Shown: in pieces, positions 1 through 13,400 of the stretch
Position numbering within the stretch: position 1 is the stretch's first letter
Layout: every line of letters begins with the position of its first letter
NCBI GenBank assembly: GCA_021209875.1
Contig: JAGYVD010000002.1
Coordinates: 3,162,001 to 3,226,000 of the forward strand
DNA: 64,000 nt
Source: Rosellinia necatrix
Taxonomy: Eukaryota > Ascomycota > Sordariomycetes > Xylariales > Xylariaceae
Direction: 5' to 3'
Position numbers and translations under genes: made by a program
The notes under the pieces: generated by a model
Seen by the model: the letters and a program-made list of their open reading frames with translations, nothing else
What the model was told of the DNA's origin: nothing
Databases searched by the model: none

Positions 1-768
1 TTTTATTAATAAAATTAATATAAAAATAATAGCTAAAAATAGCTTGTTTTAATATAATAAAGAATAACCGTTTAATTAATTAATAAAAAAATTATAAATA
101 GTTTAAAGCTAATTTTTAATAAGCAAAAAAATACAGCTGCGCTAGCAGGCTAAATTAATATGCCGGTTAAAATATAAATAAAAACAAAGCCTGGCCGTAA
201 TAATAAAAAATAAATATAATATTAATAATAAAACGTTAAATAACCTGCTGAATAAAATAAAATCTATTTATAAACAACTTAAATAATAAACTAAAAGACC
301 GCGGTAATTAAAATAATTTATAAAGCTAGTTATTATTAAAAAAAAAAATAAAAAAATAAAAAGCAGGCTGCTTAAAAGCTTTAGATAGCTGTACATAAAG
401 TAATAAAAAGTAAAGCCCGGCAAAATCTTAAAAAGCAGTCGTGCATAAGCATTTAAAGCATTTAAAAAGTTTGCAGAAACTAATAAATAATAAACAAAAA
501 AAATAATATTATAAAACATTTATAAACAGCGTTAAAACGTTTTAGCAGATTAAATTAATAAAAATATATATTTATATATAAATTAAAACTTATAAATAAA
601 AAAAAACCTAACTAAAAAAAAACTTTTTTTTTTAAACTTAAAAAAAACTTTATTTATAAATTTAAAATATAAACATAAAAACTATAAAATAGTTTATAAC
701 TAGCCTGCGATTTTTTTAAAAAAACGTAAAAAAAAAAAATAATATTATAAGCTGTGCTAATAAAAAAA
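1..768. other. AT-rich degenerate DNA
   Basis: Extremely AT-rich sequence with no credible gene. An 83-codon open frame on the minus strand (519-268) is only Phe/Leu/Tyr/Ile-rich translation of T-rich DNA. A few GC-bearing patches (130-200) hint at a mutated repeat, but I could not match them to another copy in the window. Confidence 0.6.
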
Positions 769-1009
769 TATTAACATATAAACTAATATAAGCAAACTGC
801 TATATATTTTTATTTTAAACAATTATTAAATAGCTTATAAACTAACTATTAAACTTAAACTAATATAACTAAAATTAACTAACTTTATAAAACTACGTTT
901 TATAAGCTACGCATATATTATATATAACTTCTGTTATTTAGCTAAAAAAATAGACCTTATTTGCTACTTTAATAAGTGTACTTTTAAGCATAGCCTATCA
1001 CAGTATTCA
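769..1009. repeat. Family G LTR-like repeat, copy 1
   Basis: About 240 bp that aligns along its whole length with 32,671-32,910 in the same orientation. Differences are nearly all C/T or G/A. The best-preserved stretch is the right end (GCATAGCCTATCA and the bases after it), and both copies are preceded by a run of seven A. The right end CAGTATTCA (1001-1009) pairs with TAATCCCTA in the other copy, giving a CA-type terminus. No matching 5-bp target duplication was seen, so I cannot say whether this is a solo LTR or one end of a large element. Confidence 0.7.
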
Positions 1010-1249
1010 TATAATTAAAACTAAATTATTTATAGCTTTAAAAAAAAACTATACTTTATGATTTTATTTTTATTTTGTTATTATATATGAAGAAGCTAAC
1101 CATATTAATATAATATATATATTATTAAAACATAAGCTAATTAACTTATTATAAAATAGTTAAAAAACACTAGTTGAAATAAAAGAATTTAAAAAATAAT
1201 TAAAAAATAAAATAACAAATTAAGAACGAAATCAATTTATTTAAAAATA
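1010..1249. other. AT-rich spacer between repeats
   Basis: Short AT-rich stretch between the G and H repeats. Nothing recognisable. Confidence 0.5.
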
Positions 1250-1563
1250 TATAATAATTATATAAAACAGCTTAATAATTAAGCTAAGAATTTTTGTTGT
1301 AAAAGTTTTTTAAGCAAACAATAGATATATATATAATATAGTTTTAATGCTATATTTATAAACGTTATATATATAAAACAAAAACAACTTTAAAAATTAT
1401 TTTTACTATATAATTAACATATATATATACCTATAGCTTATTATATTAAATAAAAGCTTTTTAATAAATTTAATAATTTATATTAAATATTTCTAAAGTA
1501 TCACTACGCTTTTAATAATGAATAAATCTTTTTATAGATTGATCTACACTTCTATTAAAACTA
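1250..1563 (+). repeat. Family H LTR, copy in left arm
   Basis: About 314 bp matching 44,193-44,503 and 60,110-60,416 in the same orientation. The shared core is ATAGTTTTAATGCT followed by an AT-rich block and a TTAATAAATCTTTT block near the right end. It is heavily mutated; the un-mutated head seen at 44,200-44,280 is here reduced to A and T. The sequence just right of it weakly resembles the interior next to the 44.2 kb LTR, so this may be the left LTR of another H element. No partner LTR was found in the left arm. Confidence 0.75.
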
Positions 1564-4500
1564 GTTTACAGCTTTGATTTGAAAAATAAATGTTTTAATT
1601 TTATAAATAAAAATATTATAATAATAATTATATTTATAAAAGCAATTTTAACCGATTAAAACATATATATTTTAATATTAATTTTGTAAAAACTGTCACA
1701 AGAGATTATGTAAAAATTAAAAATATAAACCGTTTAAAAACAGCTTAAAATAAATAAAGTTTTTTTTAAGCACAAAATGTTAATATTCAAAATAATATAA
1801 TATAAAAAAGATTTTGTTTAATTTTTCAAAAAGTATTTTTAAATAAAAAACTGCGTTTTATAAATTATATCATAATAAATAATAAATTTATTTGATTTGT
1901 TAAAGATTTTGCTAATATAAAAACAAACATATATATTGTAATCAGTATAACCTTTACTGTCTAAATAGTAAAATATTTAAAACTTAAAATTATAACAGGC
2001 TTTAAACAGCTTATTATTACTAAATACAGCGGTAATTTACCTTAATAAATAAACCTAGCTTTAAAAATATGTTTTAAAATATAAAAGAAAAACAATATGA
2101 AAAGCTTTTAGCATTATAGTTTATATAAAATATGATATAATTATTATGATATCTTAATAAATTTTTATATAAACAACTTTGATTTTAAATTATTAAAAAT
2201 TAAAATATGAAGGTTTTAAAATTTTAATAAATAAAACAGCGACTGTATTAAAATATTTTAAATATTAAAAAAAACATTGCTTAAAAAAAAGCTAATAAAT
2301 TATAAAAATAGAAAATATGCCAATAAAGTATTTTAGTAAAAACAACAAAAACAAAAGCTGTCAAAATAAAACATTTTAAACAAAATATGAGAAAAAGTTA
2401 TTTTGTTAAAAATTAAGCCTATGATAAATAATATAAACACAAAAAGATTTAGTTTTTTGGAAGGTATTTTAATAGTCAATTTAAAGAAAAAATAAAACTA
2501 TATAAAAAATTTAAAAAATTTAAAGAATATTGAATAAAAATAAAAATATTAATGCAATTTTAAAAATGACAAGGATTAAATTAAAAATAAAAGTAATATT
2601 AAAAAAAAAATCTTAAAAAAGCTGTATTAATTTTAATAAAACGTTATTAAATGATATAAATATAAACGTATAAAAACTATACCTATTATACCTGTAGCTT
2701 TTAATATAAGAGTATAACAAAACAGTATAATATATGATAAGATAATAATATTATATAAATTTAATAAAATAATAAAATAAAAAACAAATGATTGAAAATA
2801 AACTATAAAATAAAAATAAAGCAGAACTAAAATAAAATTTACAGCAAATTATTTTAAAATGTTATTATAAGTATTTAAATGTTTGTTTTAAAAGCTGGTT
2901 TAAATAACCTATTTTTATATAAATTGCATATTAATTATTATTTAACATTAAATTAAGATGTAAAATTATTAAAGTAAAGGCTTTTATAAAAATATTATTT
3001 AAAAAGTCAAAATATATTAATAATATATTTATAATAACTTAATAAAAAGCTTATAAAGTTTACACTAGTTTTTTCACCACCTTTTATAATTTTTACATAT
3101 AAAAACAACAGGTTTTTATGCTTGGACGTTGCTTATAAAAAACTAATATTTAGTACAGCTAATTAAAAAAATATTAGTTTATATAATATAAACTAAAATA
3201 TTCATGAAAATTAAAGTTAAGCAGGCATTTTACTGCATTTTTATTATAAAAACAAATAAAAGATTAACCGCTTAGTAAACTTAACATAAAGCTTCCCTTT
3301 TTAAAATATTATTTTTTAGGCTAACTAAAAAGCCAGCTATTTTTAAAAATATATTAATAATATGTTATAAAAATATTTAGATATTTTAAGGACAGCTTAT
3401 ATTAACCATATGTTAATTTATTTAAATAATGAATTAAATTATTAATACTACGTTAATAAACTACAGCAACGTTTTAAAAAAGCAGGATAATAAGCTGCCT
3501 TAAAAAATATAAATTTTACATAAAAGAACCCAATTTTATGAATTTATTTTTAAAACTACAAAATAAAAATTAACTTTAATAAAATCAAAATTACTTTTTG
3601 TTAAAAAGGGCTTTAAAAAATTAAAACTTTATTAAAAACAATACCCTGGTTTTAAAGCTTTATAACTTTTATAAAAAGCTTATTTAAAAATATAATTAAA
3701 TAACTAAACTTTTAAATAGTTTAATTTATATAAAAACTAGTTTAATTTAATTAAAAACTTGTTGAAATATTTTAAAAGTATTAAAGAATAAACGTATTTA
3801 TATCCTAGTATTAAAATATTTTATTTATAAAAACAAATCGGCAATAAAAATAAACATCTTTAATAAAATAGCGGCTGGCTTGCTATTATAAAAAAAAATA
3901 ATAAATAATTTATAACAGCTAGTGAATTTTTATTTAATACTTCTTTACAACGTAAAAATAAGGTATAATATTTATAACAAGAAAATATTAGCTGTTATTA
4001 AAAAAATATTATATTAAAAAATAAAGATATAAAGCTTATAAAAATAACAGCTATTTTTAATTAACAGAGATTATATTATATAAAAATATTTTAATATAAA
4101 AAAAGTTTTAAATTCAAAATAAATTCAACACGCTAAATTAATCTTATAGTATAACTTTGATATTAATTCTTGTTTAAAATTAAAACATATAAGAGCAGAT
4201 ATTGTTCTAAAACTGATAAAAAACTTAAAAATCTAAAAATTTCAAAAAATAAATAAAAAACTAGAGCTTTTTTTAAGCCACTAATTTTCACAATAAAAAA
4301 AATATATAGATAAAATATTCTATTTTTTTTATTAGTGACAATAATATTTATAAACATAATATTAAAAATAAATGAATATAATATTAGTTAAAACAAATAT
4401 TGCAAGAAATTCTAAAATAAGACAAACTTTAATTAATTAATGCTAAAAAACTTATCATTATATAAAAAAGAAATTGTTATTTTTGCATGAAATAATTTAT

Positions 4501-6307
4501 AAATTTGAATAATTAAAAAGGTTTATATAAAACTCATAATAATATATTTAAGTTATAAAACAATCAAGGGTTTAATTTTTTAATATTATTAATAATTAAA
4601 CCTATAATATAAAAGCGATTAAAATATAATAAACTATTTTTGCAGCGTTATAAATATTTTCAGCAATAAAACATTAAAAAAACTAATTTTATTATTAGCG
4701 CTGGAATATATTTAATAATATAATATAATTAATTTTAAAACATTTTTAAAAATAAAAATAACAATAATATAACTTTTATATAATTAATAAATTGTGAAAA
4801 CTAATATAAACAACTATATATAAACAATTTATAACAGGAAACAATATTATAAAAATATATTAAAAAGCTTTCATTAAATATATAAATAACTAAAAATAAT
4901 AATTAACAACAAAAAAAGTTATTCATTACTGATTTTATGAAAAAGCTATTAAAAATATATAATATAAAACTAAACATTTTATAATAGAATATTATTAATT
5001 AATAAAAAAATAAAAATACTGTATCAAGAAAATAAATTAAAAATTATAATAATATATTCATGATTTTTTAAAAAGCTAGTTAAAAATACTGCTAGGTTTA
5101 CACACAGTTTAAATATTTTTATTTTATAAAGCTTTAAGAAACCTATTTTTAAAGAACTATTAATAAAAAAGCTAATAAATACACAGTTTAATTAAAAAGT
5201 TTAAATAAAAATAAAATATTTATAAAAAAAACTAATTAAACAAAAACTGTTTTAGAAAATTATAACATATAAAAACAGTTCATAATGATATAAAAGAAAT
5301 AAAAATATAAAATAAAAAAATATAACAACACATAATTATATAACCTGATAAATATTGATAAAATTAAAATGGTATAACTTAAAATAAAATATTTATATAA
5401 TAAAAAATAAACTAACAGTTTTAAAAAGAAGTTAAACTGTTGAATAATATAATAAGGTTATAAAATTATTAACATATAAACTTATTGTTTTAATACATTT
5501 AAGCTAATATTATTAATAATATGATAAAAAAGTTATTAGTTTTATATTAAATGATTATAAAAGCATATAAAGAATTTAATGTTTAAATAAAAAAAACTTT
5601 GATTAAAAAGAATTGTTAATAAATAACGCGTTAAAAAAAATAAAACAAAAAAATCTTGTTATTAAAATTTTCAAAAACAACATTGTTTTATAAAATATTT
5701 TAAATAAGCTAAAAATATAACAATAATAGTTTTTATCAGTTAATACAAAAAAACGTTTTAATTAAACTAAAAAGGTATTATAAAAAACGTTAAGAAAAGA
5801 AAAGCTGCTAAAACAATTATAAAAATATATTAAAACAGCTAAAAAAAAATATTTATTAAATAATATAATAATAATAATATATTATAGCATAAAAAATACC
5901 TCAAGTTATAAATACAGCATAAATAATATAATAAATAATTTAGTAAAAATATAAACTAAACAAAAATTAACTAATTAATATAATAAATAAAAGCTATAAA
6001 TTAAAAACCTTTATATTTTAATTAATTATATATATGAAAAATATTTTTTACTGCTTGAAAATGTTAATTTAAAACTCCTTAGTTTAAGTTTTAAACATAA
6101 CATAAACAATTTAAAAAATTAGTTTAGCATGTTATTAGCTTTATATATAAATAAAAACTTTGGCCAAGTTTTTTTGTAAAAAAGGGATTGTTATAGCTTA
6201 TAGCTATAAAAGCAATTTTTAATTAGCTGGCTGGCTAACCAGCCAGGCGATCTTTAATTACCTATTTAGCTAAGCAAGTATAAATATAAAACAATAAAAA
6301 TAGCAGG
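1564..6307. other. RIP-like degenerate DNA, probable retroelement interior
   Basis: A 4.7-kb AT-rich block with no intact open frame; the 64-codon frame at 4357-4163 (-) is low-complexity. Its position right of an H LTR makes a decayed H interior the simplest explanation, but this is inference because no reverse transcriptase or integrase motif could be read. One small island holds a perfect 8-bp hairpin (6227-6246, CTGGCTGG/CCAGCCAG with loop CTAA). Confidence 0.5.
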
Positions 6308-6628
6308 CGTTGCAAAGGAACAGATAAATCGTATAAAAACAGTAGAATTAAAGCCAAGCAATAAGTGCAGGCAAGTTAATTTAAGCTTATAATAATGATT
6401 TATTTAATTAAATTGTATTATATTAAAATAATCGGACTAACCAGCTTATATATACAGCTTAGAAAAAATTAAATTTTTTCTGCCTTATAATCAGTCTGTT
6501 TAAATAAGTTGGGCTTATATAAGCTTAACTGTTTATTTTAACAGCTATTAATTTTACTATGACGCTTACAGCAACATTTAAGCTGTGATGACCAGCTTTT
6601 TGCTAAAACTATTTATTTTATGATAATA
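6308..6628 (-). repeat. D-family LTR (left end of element)
   Basis: Aligns with 15,227-15,544, and in reverse complement with 45,118-45,437 and 52,945-53,265. The outer (left) third keeps C and G (around GTTGCAAAGGAACAG and GAATTAAAGCCAAGC), while the inner part is strongly C-to-T and G-to-A mutated. Confidence 0.85.
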
Positions 6629-6655
6629 TATTTTTGAAATCTAGTTAATTAAAAC

Positions 6656-6837
6656 TAGGATGCTTTACTAGAGGTAGTATGGTATTGAGTCTGTTAAGTG
6701 TGATGTAGATTAAATGGAGGCTTTTGGTCCTGCAAGGACCAGAAGCTTTTTAAGCTAGGTTATTTTATTTAAGCTATATAATTTTTATTTAGCTAGGTTT
6801 GCTAATTAAATAAAAAGCTTTTTGTTTAGTTATATTA
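6656..6837 (-). repeat. E-family LTR, inverted copy inside D element
   Basis: 182 bp matching the reverse complement of the E LTRs at 31,737-31,921 and 57,413-57,597. It keeps the central palindrome: an arm beginning GGCTTTTGGTCC at 6719, loop TGCAA, then GGACCAGAAGC. The DNA to its right (6838 onward) is E interior, so this is the LTR that corresponds to 31,737-31,921. Confidence 0.85.
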
Positions 6838-9800
6838 AATATTAAAGCTATAATAAAACGTTATTATTTTTAATAATTATATAACTTTTTTATTATTATT
6901 TATAAAGTTAACTATAGCTTTTTTTTAATTTTTTTAGCCCAGCTTTATTTTTTTTCATTTTAATATTTTCTAATAAGTCTTTTAATACTATATAATTACT
7001 TCTTTAATTTTTATTAATTGTTTTTATAAGTATATTCTTTTTATTTAATAAAATAATTACATTTATTTTTAATACAGTTTATTTAATGTTTAAAAATTAT
7101 TTTAATTTTAAATAAATTTTATTTTTACTTTTATTTTTAAATATTAGGCCTAATATTAGGATGTTTTAATAAAAATTCTTTGTACTTATGTTTTTAAATA
7201 ATAAATACATAATTAAAATAACAAAATAAATATGCAAAATCTTTAATAATTTTAGCTTATAAGCGATCTTATTATTTTCCTTTTAAATTTTTCATAGTTT
7301 TACGCGCTATTAAAAATATTTTTTAAATAGCGTTTTAAAAAATAATATTTTAAATAAAGCTTTAAATATATTTTACTTTTGATATAAATTAAATATTTTT
7401 AATAATTATATTTATTTTTATACCAATAAAGATTTTGTTTAGTTTAAATAGCTGAAATTTAAAAGATGTTTTATAAACTAGTAATTTAATAAGTTTTTCA
7501 TCTATTTTATTTTAGTTTTATTATAAAAATGGCTATATATTAATTTTTGCTGTTTAAATATATATATATATATAATGTTAAATAATGATTTCTATTTCTT
7601 AATTTTTTCTTTAAATAATTTATTATTTTATAAATAATACAAAGTTGTTATTAAAAGTTTTTTTTTTATAGCTTTTTAAAGCTTTGTTTAAAATTTAAAA
7701 ATATATTTGTAATCCTGATTAAAAAGAATGTTGTTTAATACGTTTTAATTAAATAACAGCCATTATTTACATCATATTTGGGCCTAGTTTTTAATTAAAT
7801 ATTTTTTGTTACTAAATATAAATAATAAACGTTTTAATATAACAAATATTATTATTATTGATATATTATAATAGTTAAATTTTCTTAATTATAATATTAT
7901 AGCTAAAAATAATATTTTAAATAAGCTTATAGTAAAATTAATTATAATTATTTTTGTTGGCTTAATATGGTTTAAAAAGAAGTTAATAATTATTATATAA
8001 CTTTTTTGCTAATATTATATATTTTATATTTATTATAATAATTCAAACATATTTTTATTTTAAAAGTTTATAATTTAATTATATAAAGCTTGAGCTTTTT
8101 ATTATATATTATTCATTAAAATAATATTTATTATTATTTATTATTATTAAAAGTTTAATTATTTATTTTTTAATCAATATTATATGATAAGTTGTTTATA
8201 CTTATTAAAAAATATCCAGGCTTAAAAGAATTTACAACATTTTTATTACTTTGATAAATTATTTTGGAAACTTTTTAAGATTTATGATTTTTAATATTGT
8301 CAGGTATAATTTTAGCCTCTATTATTAATTGTAAATATATTATTCATATATTATTTACTATTAGTTTTTCATTTGTTTAAACCATTTTTCTTTTATCATT
8401 TATCAAGTTCATAATATTTTTCACTAATTAAATATTTCTTAAATAAACTTTATTTTATTTAATATATAATAAATTTATACTTTATATTATAATAAATATA
8501 AAAACGTTTTAATTAAGGGTTTATTAATAAAATCAAGAAACATGCCAAGAAATTTAATCCCATTTAATACATTTTTAATATTTAAATAATAAATAAAAAA
8601 ACCTATAAAGTTTATTAAATCTTTAATTAACATAATTAACCCTTAATAAATCTGAATTATGCAAGCTATTCGTAGCTTAAAAAATTTATATTTTATTTTC
8701 AGGTATAATATATAGCAACTGAAAAATACTATTAATTAATAACATAGGGTTTTTCTTTTAATAAAAAACTAGCTAGTCTAGCTTTTCTCCTAAGCTTATT
8801 TTATACTCGTAATAAACATGATAATAATAATAAAATTATTTTTAAAAAACTTATGAAAGAAAAATCGCTTCATAAACAATAAATTAAAAAACGTTTCTGT
8901 TATATTTATACCCGCTTAATAATATAAAAAAAGATTAAAAGGTCATTGCTATTAAACTTGATATTTTAATTAATAATATTATTTTCATGCCAGGAAATAT
9001 AAATATATTTTTATATGAATAGCTTTATTTTTTATAAACGTTTTTTGTTATTAAAATTCTATATAGCTGAAAAATAAACTAGTTTTTTATGGCAGCTTTT
9101 TTTTAAAGCCGTACAAGTTAAAAAAAACGTTTTAATAAGCTTTTTTTTTTAATTCAGTTTTTGTATATAATAGCTTGTAAACTTGTTAGAATTTTTTTCA
9201 TGTTTAATTTAAATATGTTTTTATTGAAAATAAAATAAAATAAGGTTAGATTTAGCTACAATAATTAAAAATAATATTTCCAAGTTTGGCTATTTTTTTT
9301 TAAAGAATAACAACATTAATATTAAAGCTAATAATATTTCTGCTTTAGCATATAAAAAGGTTATAGCTATTTTAATAATAACAAAAGCTTTTGTTTTAAT
9401 AAAAGCAAATATTAAAATACACAACAGTATCAACAAAACTTTTTTTTATTATTTATATTATATAAAATAATGAAATATAAAATAGGTTTAACAATTTATA
9501 AGCTTAAAATACTAATAAATATTATAAAATATTTAAAAGTATAATTATTTTTTATATTAATAAGTATAACGTTTTAATATAAAAACTTCAAATTAAAAAA
9601 GAATTATATTTTTAAACATTTTATTATATTTATTAATTATTTAAAAGCTTTAGTTCCAACGAAAGAACTCAAGTTTTAAACTAAATATTTATAAAAAAAA
9701 AAAAGAAGTTTTCAATTTTAATGTAAAATTAATTTTAATAATAATCATCTTATGCATCTGTTTATAAAAACAAATATTTAAAAATAATTTGAAAAATTGT

Positions 9801-10187
9801 TTTAGTAGCAGTTAATTAGTTTTTAAAAACTAATTACCTATATTTTTTTAAATTTTATAACTATAACCATAAAAATTAAATAGAATATAAAAATATTTAA
9901 ATTGAACATACAATAGATTCTTTATAAGCTTATTTATAAATATTTAAATAATTAAAAAAACTTTACTTTAAATAATTTTTTTAACATTTTTATTTTATTT
10001 ATATATTTTAATTATTCACATGCTATAATTTTATATTAAGTTATTTATTTTTTTATAATTAATTTAATTATTTATTTATTATTTAAATAAATAATTTTAT
10101 TTTTTAATTATAAAAGCCCTTATTTTAACTTTAGTTTTAATAGTTAATATTAAAGCAATATTTTATTTTATTACTTTTTAAATAAAA
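6838..10187 (-). mobile_element. E-family retroelement interior (inverted, partial)
   Basis: By eye this aligns with the reverse complement of 31,737-31,046 and then, without a break, with the reverse complement of 23,489 downward. I followed it to about 8650 (opposite roughly 22,250). It therefore shows the E interior as it was before element I inserted; the junction lies near 7425. No open frame survives. Beyond 8650 the match was not followed, and the far LTR of this copy was not found, so its right limit is uncertain. Confidence 0.7.
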
Positions 10188-10410
10188 AGACCTTTTGATA
10201 GAGTCTCTGAAGGGGCCTGTATTAATTGAGCCACTGCCTCGTGTCTTGCTAGATTAGATAAGCTAAAGCTAGGTTGCACAGGCTACGGCTGGCAACAGGT
10301 GGCCCACAACCACCCCTGCAGGGGCGAAATCTAGTCTTACTAGATTTCCCTACCTAGCAGAAGAATCAATAGAGCATCTTTCTTTCCACCCTCATACTAA
10401 TCTTCTCACC
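10188..10410 (-). repeat. Short repeat A, copy 1
   Basis: About 220 bp of nearly normal base composition in AT-rich DNA. Its reverse complement aligns with 38,187-38,397, including GGTTGCACAGGCTACGG and TGGCAACAGGTGGCCCACAA (as read here), and it holds a CCCCTGCAGGGG palindrome. One end (GAGCCACTGCC here; GAGCCGTTAGCTCAATTGAT in the other copy) resembles a tRNA A box, but no B box follows. The repeat class is unknown. Confidence 0.8.
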
Positions 10411-13400
10411 TTTAAAAACTAATATAATATATTTACAAAATGATCGGCGGGTTTTTTTATCATTTATAAATAAACCATTTGTAACAATTATAAAAGCTTG
10501 TTTTAAATTTAATAATTTAAAATCTAGTTTTATATAAATATTTAATAAAATAATTAACTGCAGTATAATAATTAACGTTTAAATTAATTAAAAATTATGG
10601 TAATATTTCAATTGAAAAAGCTATGTTTCTTTTTAATATTATTTTATTATATAATGTTCATTTAACTTTTTTTTAATAAACTTTTATTTATTTTTTTATA
10701 AGCTAACCTGAGTTATCTACAAAGTTTTTATATAATAAAAAAATAGCTAATATATAAGCTATATTATTTAATTTATAATATTTATTAACTTTTTAATATA
10801 TTAATTAAAAGCTGAAAAGATTGTTTAAGCTTTTTAATTATAAATTATTTTGTTTTTAAAAATTATTTATAAAAAAAATTATAAATATGAATTAATTTTA
10901 ATATAAAATAAATAAAACTTTTTCAAACAATAATTATTTTAAATATTTTAAATATTAATAAAAACTTTTTATCTTAATAAAACAAAAAAATCTTTAAACT
11001 AAAGACCTTGTTTTTTATTAATTTTTTTTTATTTATTTATAAAAAGCTTTTAAAAAAACAGCATACTACAGGCTTTTTTTTAGTTCATATAACGTTTAAA
11101 ATCGCAGAAATCATATTAAACTAAAATATTTTTGTACAAAAATATATCGCTCAAGCTATTCTAAGCTTTAAAGTTTTTGTAGCAAATATTGCTATATAAA
11201 TTACATATAGCATATTTTCTAGGTAAAAATTATTTTATGTTATAATACATGATTTATATTGCTTTATACATTTTTTTTTGTTAAACTTATATTAAAATAT
11301 TTCTTTAAACAGTATTTAAAACTTTCAAACTTTGTTTAGGTTTATTATTTTAACTATTTCTTTTTTAAACAATTTTATTTTTATATATATATTAATTATA
11401 AAACTGCTTATTTATTCAATAATTTTAAAAATCTTTCCATCTTTTTGATCATAGTTTTAATAGATTGTTTATATATATACGCTTGTTTTAGCTTGCATTT
11501 ATTTTTTCCATTTTACTTTAGTTTACTACGTCTTTAAATACTATCTATAATGTTTCATATAGTTTATTTTGTTAATAAAACGTTTATTTTTAATTAAATA
11601 AATAAGTTTTTATAAAATTAAACTATTTTTAATTATTAAAAGTTAAATAATATTATTTAAATAAATTATTATAATAAATATTAATATATTATGATTTTTT
11701 TATGATTATATTAAAAATTTTAGCTTGTAATTTTCTAGCTTAAATAAAAAGCTGCCAAAAATATTTTATATATATATATATATATTTTTATTGGTTTTTT
11801 AATTAATTAATTAATTAATAAGCGGTTTATGTTTTAATCATCAATATTTTGAAGCTATTTTATAATATTTAATTATTTTAGGTTTAAAAAACAACTTTTT
11901 AAGCTTTTCTTTGAAGCCAAGCAGCTTTATATTAAATAAGAAGCTTTATTTTATTTTATATTATTATTTTATTTTTTATATTTAAGCTGAAAAGCTTTTT
12001 CTAGCTCATAGTTCATTTTTCTTTTTGATATTTAGTTGTTTTTTAATGTAAAAATCTTTTAAAAATTTATAGGATTTTATAATTAAATCTTATAAGTGCT
12101 GCTTTTAATAATATATTTTTAACAGTTTTTATTTTTAATTGTTGTTTTATTAATTTAATTAAAAATATTTTTGTAAAAAGTAAAAATAATAAAAGCATTT
12201 TTAAGCTTTTATGCCGCTATAAGTTTAATATTTTATATATTTGAGATAATAAAAGATTTAAAACCTTAAATTTTATTTTAATTAGTTATTTAATAAAAGC
12301 TTTATTAATTTTAATTGTTATTTTTTGGTTTTTTAAACAAAACGGTTTTTAATAAATTTGATATTTTATATAATAATTATTTTATTTAATTAAAAATTTG
12401 ATTTACAAAATAAATTAAACGCTTAATAACTTATAACATATTTTATATAAATATAAACTTTAGTTTTATATTTTTATTCATTATATTTAACAAGTTTATC
12501 TGTTTTTATTAATTAAGATTTATATTTATATAGATATATCCTGTTTTAATTAAAACATAAATAGCTTGTTAATCTTTTAACACGTTTTAAAAATATTAAA
12601 AGAATAAATATTTATAGTAGTTTTTTAAAATATAAAAAAATATGTTATAACTTTTTACAGCAGAACGGCTTTTATTATACACCTAGACTGCTGCTTTAAC
12701 AGTTTTTAACTCAGGCTTTTTTAAAAGTTCTGGTTTTTTTAGCATTTTAATAATTTAATTAATATCTTTTTAGCTAGCACGTTTAACGCGCTGTTTAATT
12801 TAAAAATTTAATAAATATTGGTTTGTTGTTAATTTTTAATATTTAATTTAACGCTTATGTTTTATTAAACTTTTAGTAATAATTATTTTTTTATTATTAT
12901 TTTAGATTTTATATGTTAAAAGCTTGAATTGTTTTCTTATTTAACATTTAAATTTATAGTTAAATTACAGATTATTGTTTTAGTTTTAGTTAAAAAATCT
13001 ACGATGCAATTATATTATTACATTTTATTTAATAATAAATATTTAATTTTCATTTCTTATGTTTTTAACAATAATTAACCAGATTTTAATAAATGTATTA
13101 AAACAAATATACTATGCGTTGTTTTAAACATTCTTTATTAATTCTTTGAACGATGTATTTCAGCATAGTTTTTATATTTAATTTATAATATTTTTTACAT
13201 TTTTATATTTTTGCTTTTATATATAAGCATTTATAAAACGGTTTGTTTTTAATAATATGATTTAAAATACTATAGATTTTGAAAACTTAGTTATAGCTTT
13301 CTAAGGTTTTTTATAAAATAATATAAATATTTAAAAGTTTTAAACATAGTTATAACGTTTAAATTTATAACGTTTGTTCAACCAAAATTAAAAAAATTAC

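Noticed and set aside
268..519. Open frames in AT-rich DNA (also 4163-4357, 19,124-19,321, 24,124-24,309, 45,769-46,059)
   Set aside because: Composed of Phe, Leu, Ile, Tyr, Asn and Lys from A/T-only codons; no domain, no conserved neighbour, expected by chance in this base composition.
6656..6837. E repeat as a free-standing miniature foldback transposon
   Set aside because: Two copies share long matching DNA on the same side, and a matched pair with a target duplication bounds an 8-kb element, so it is an LTR.
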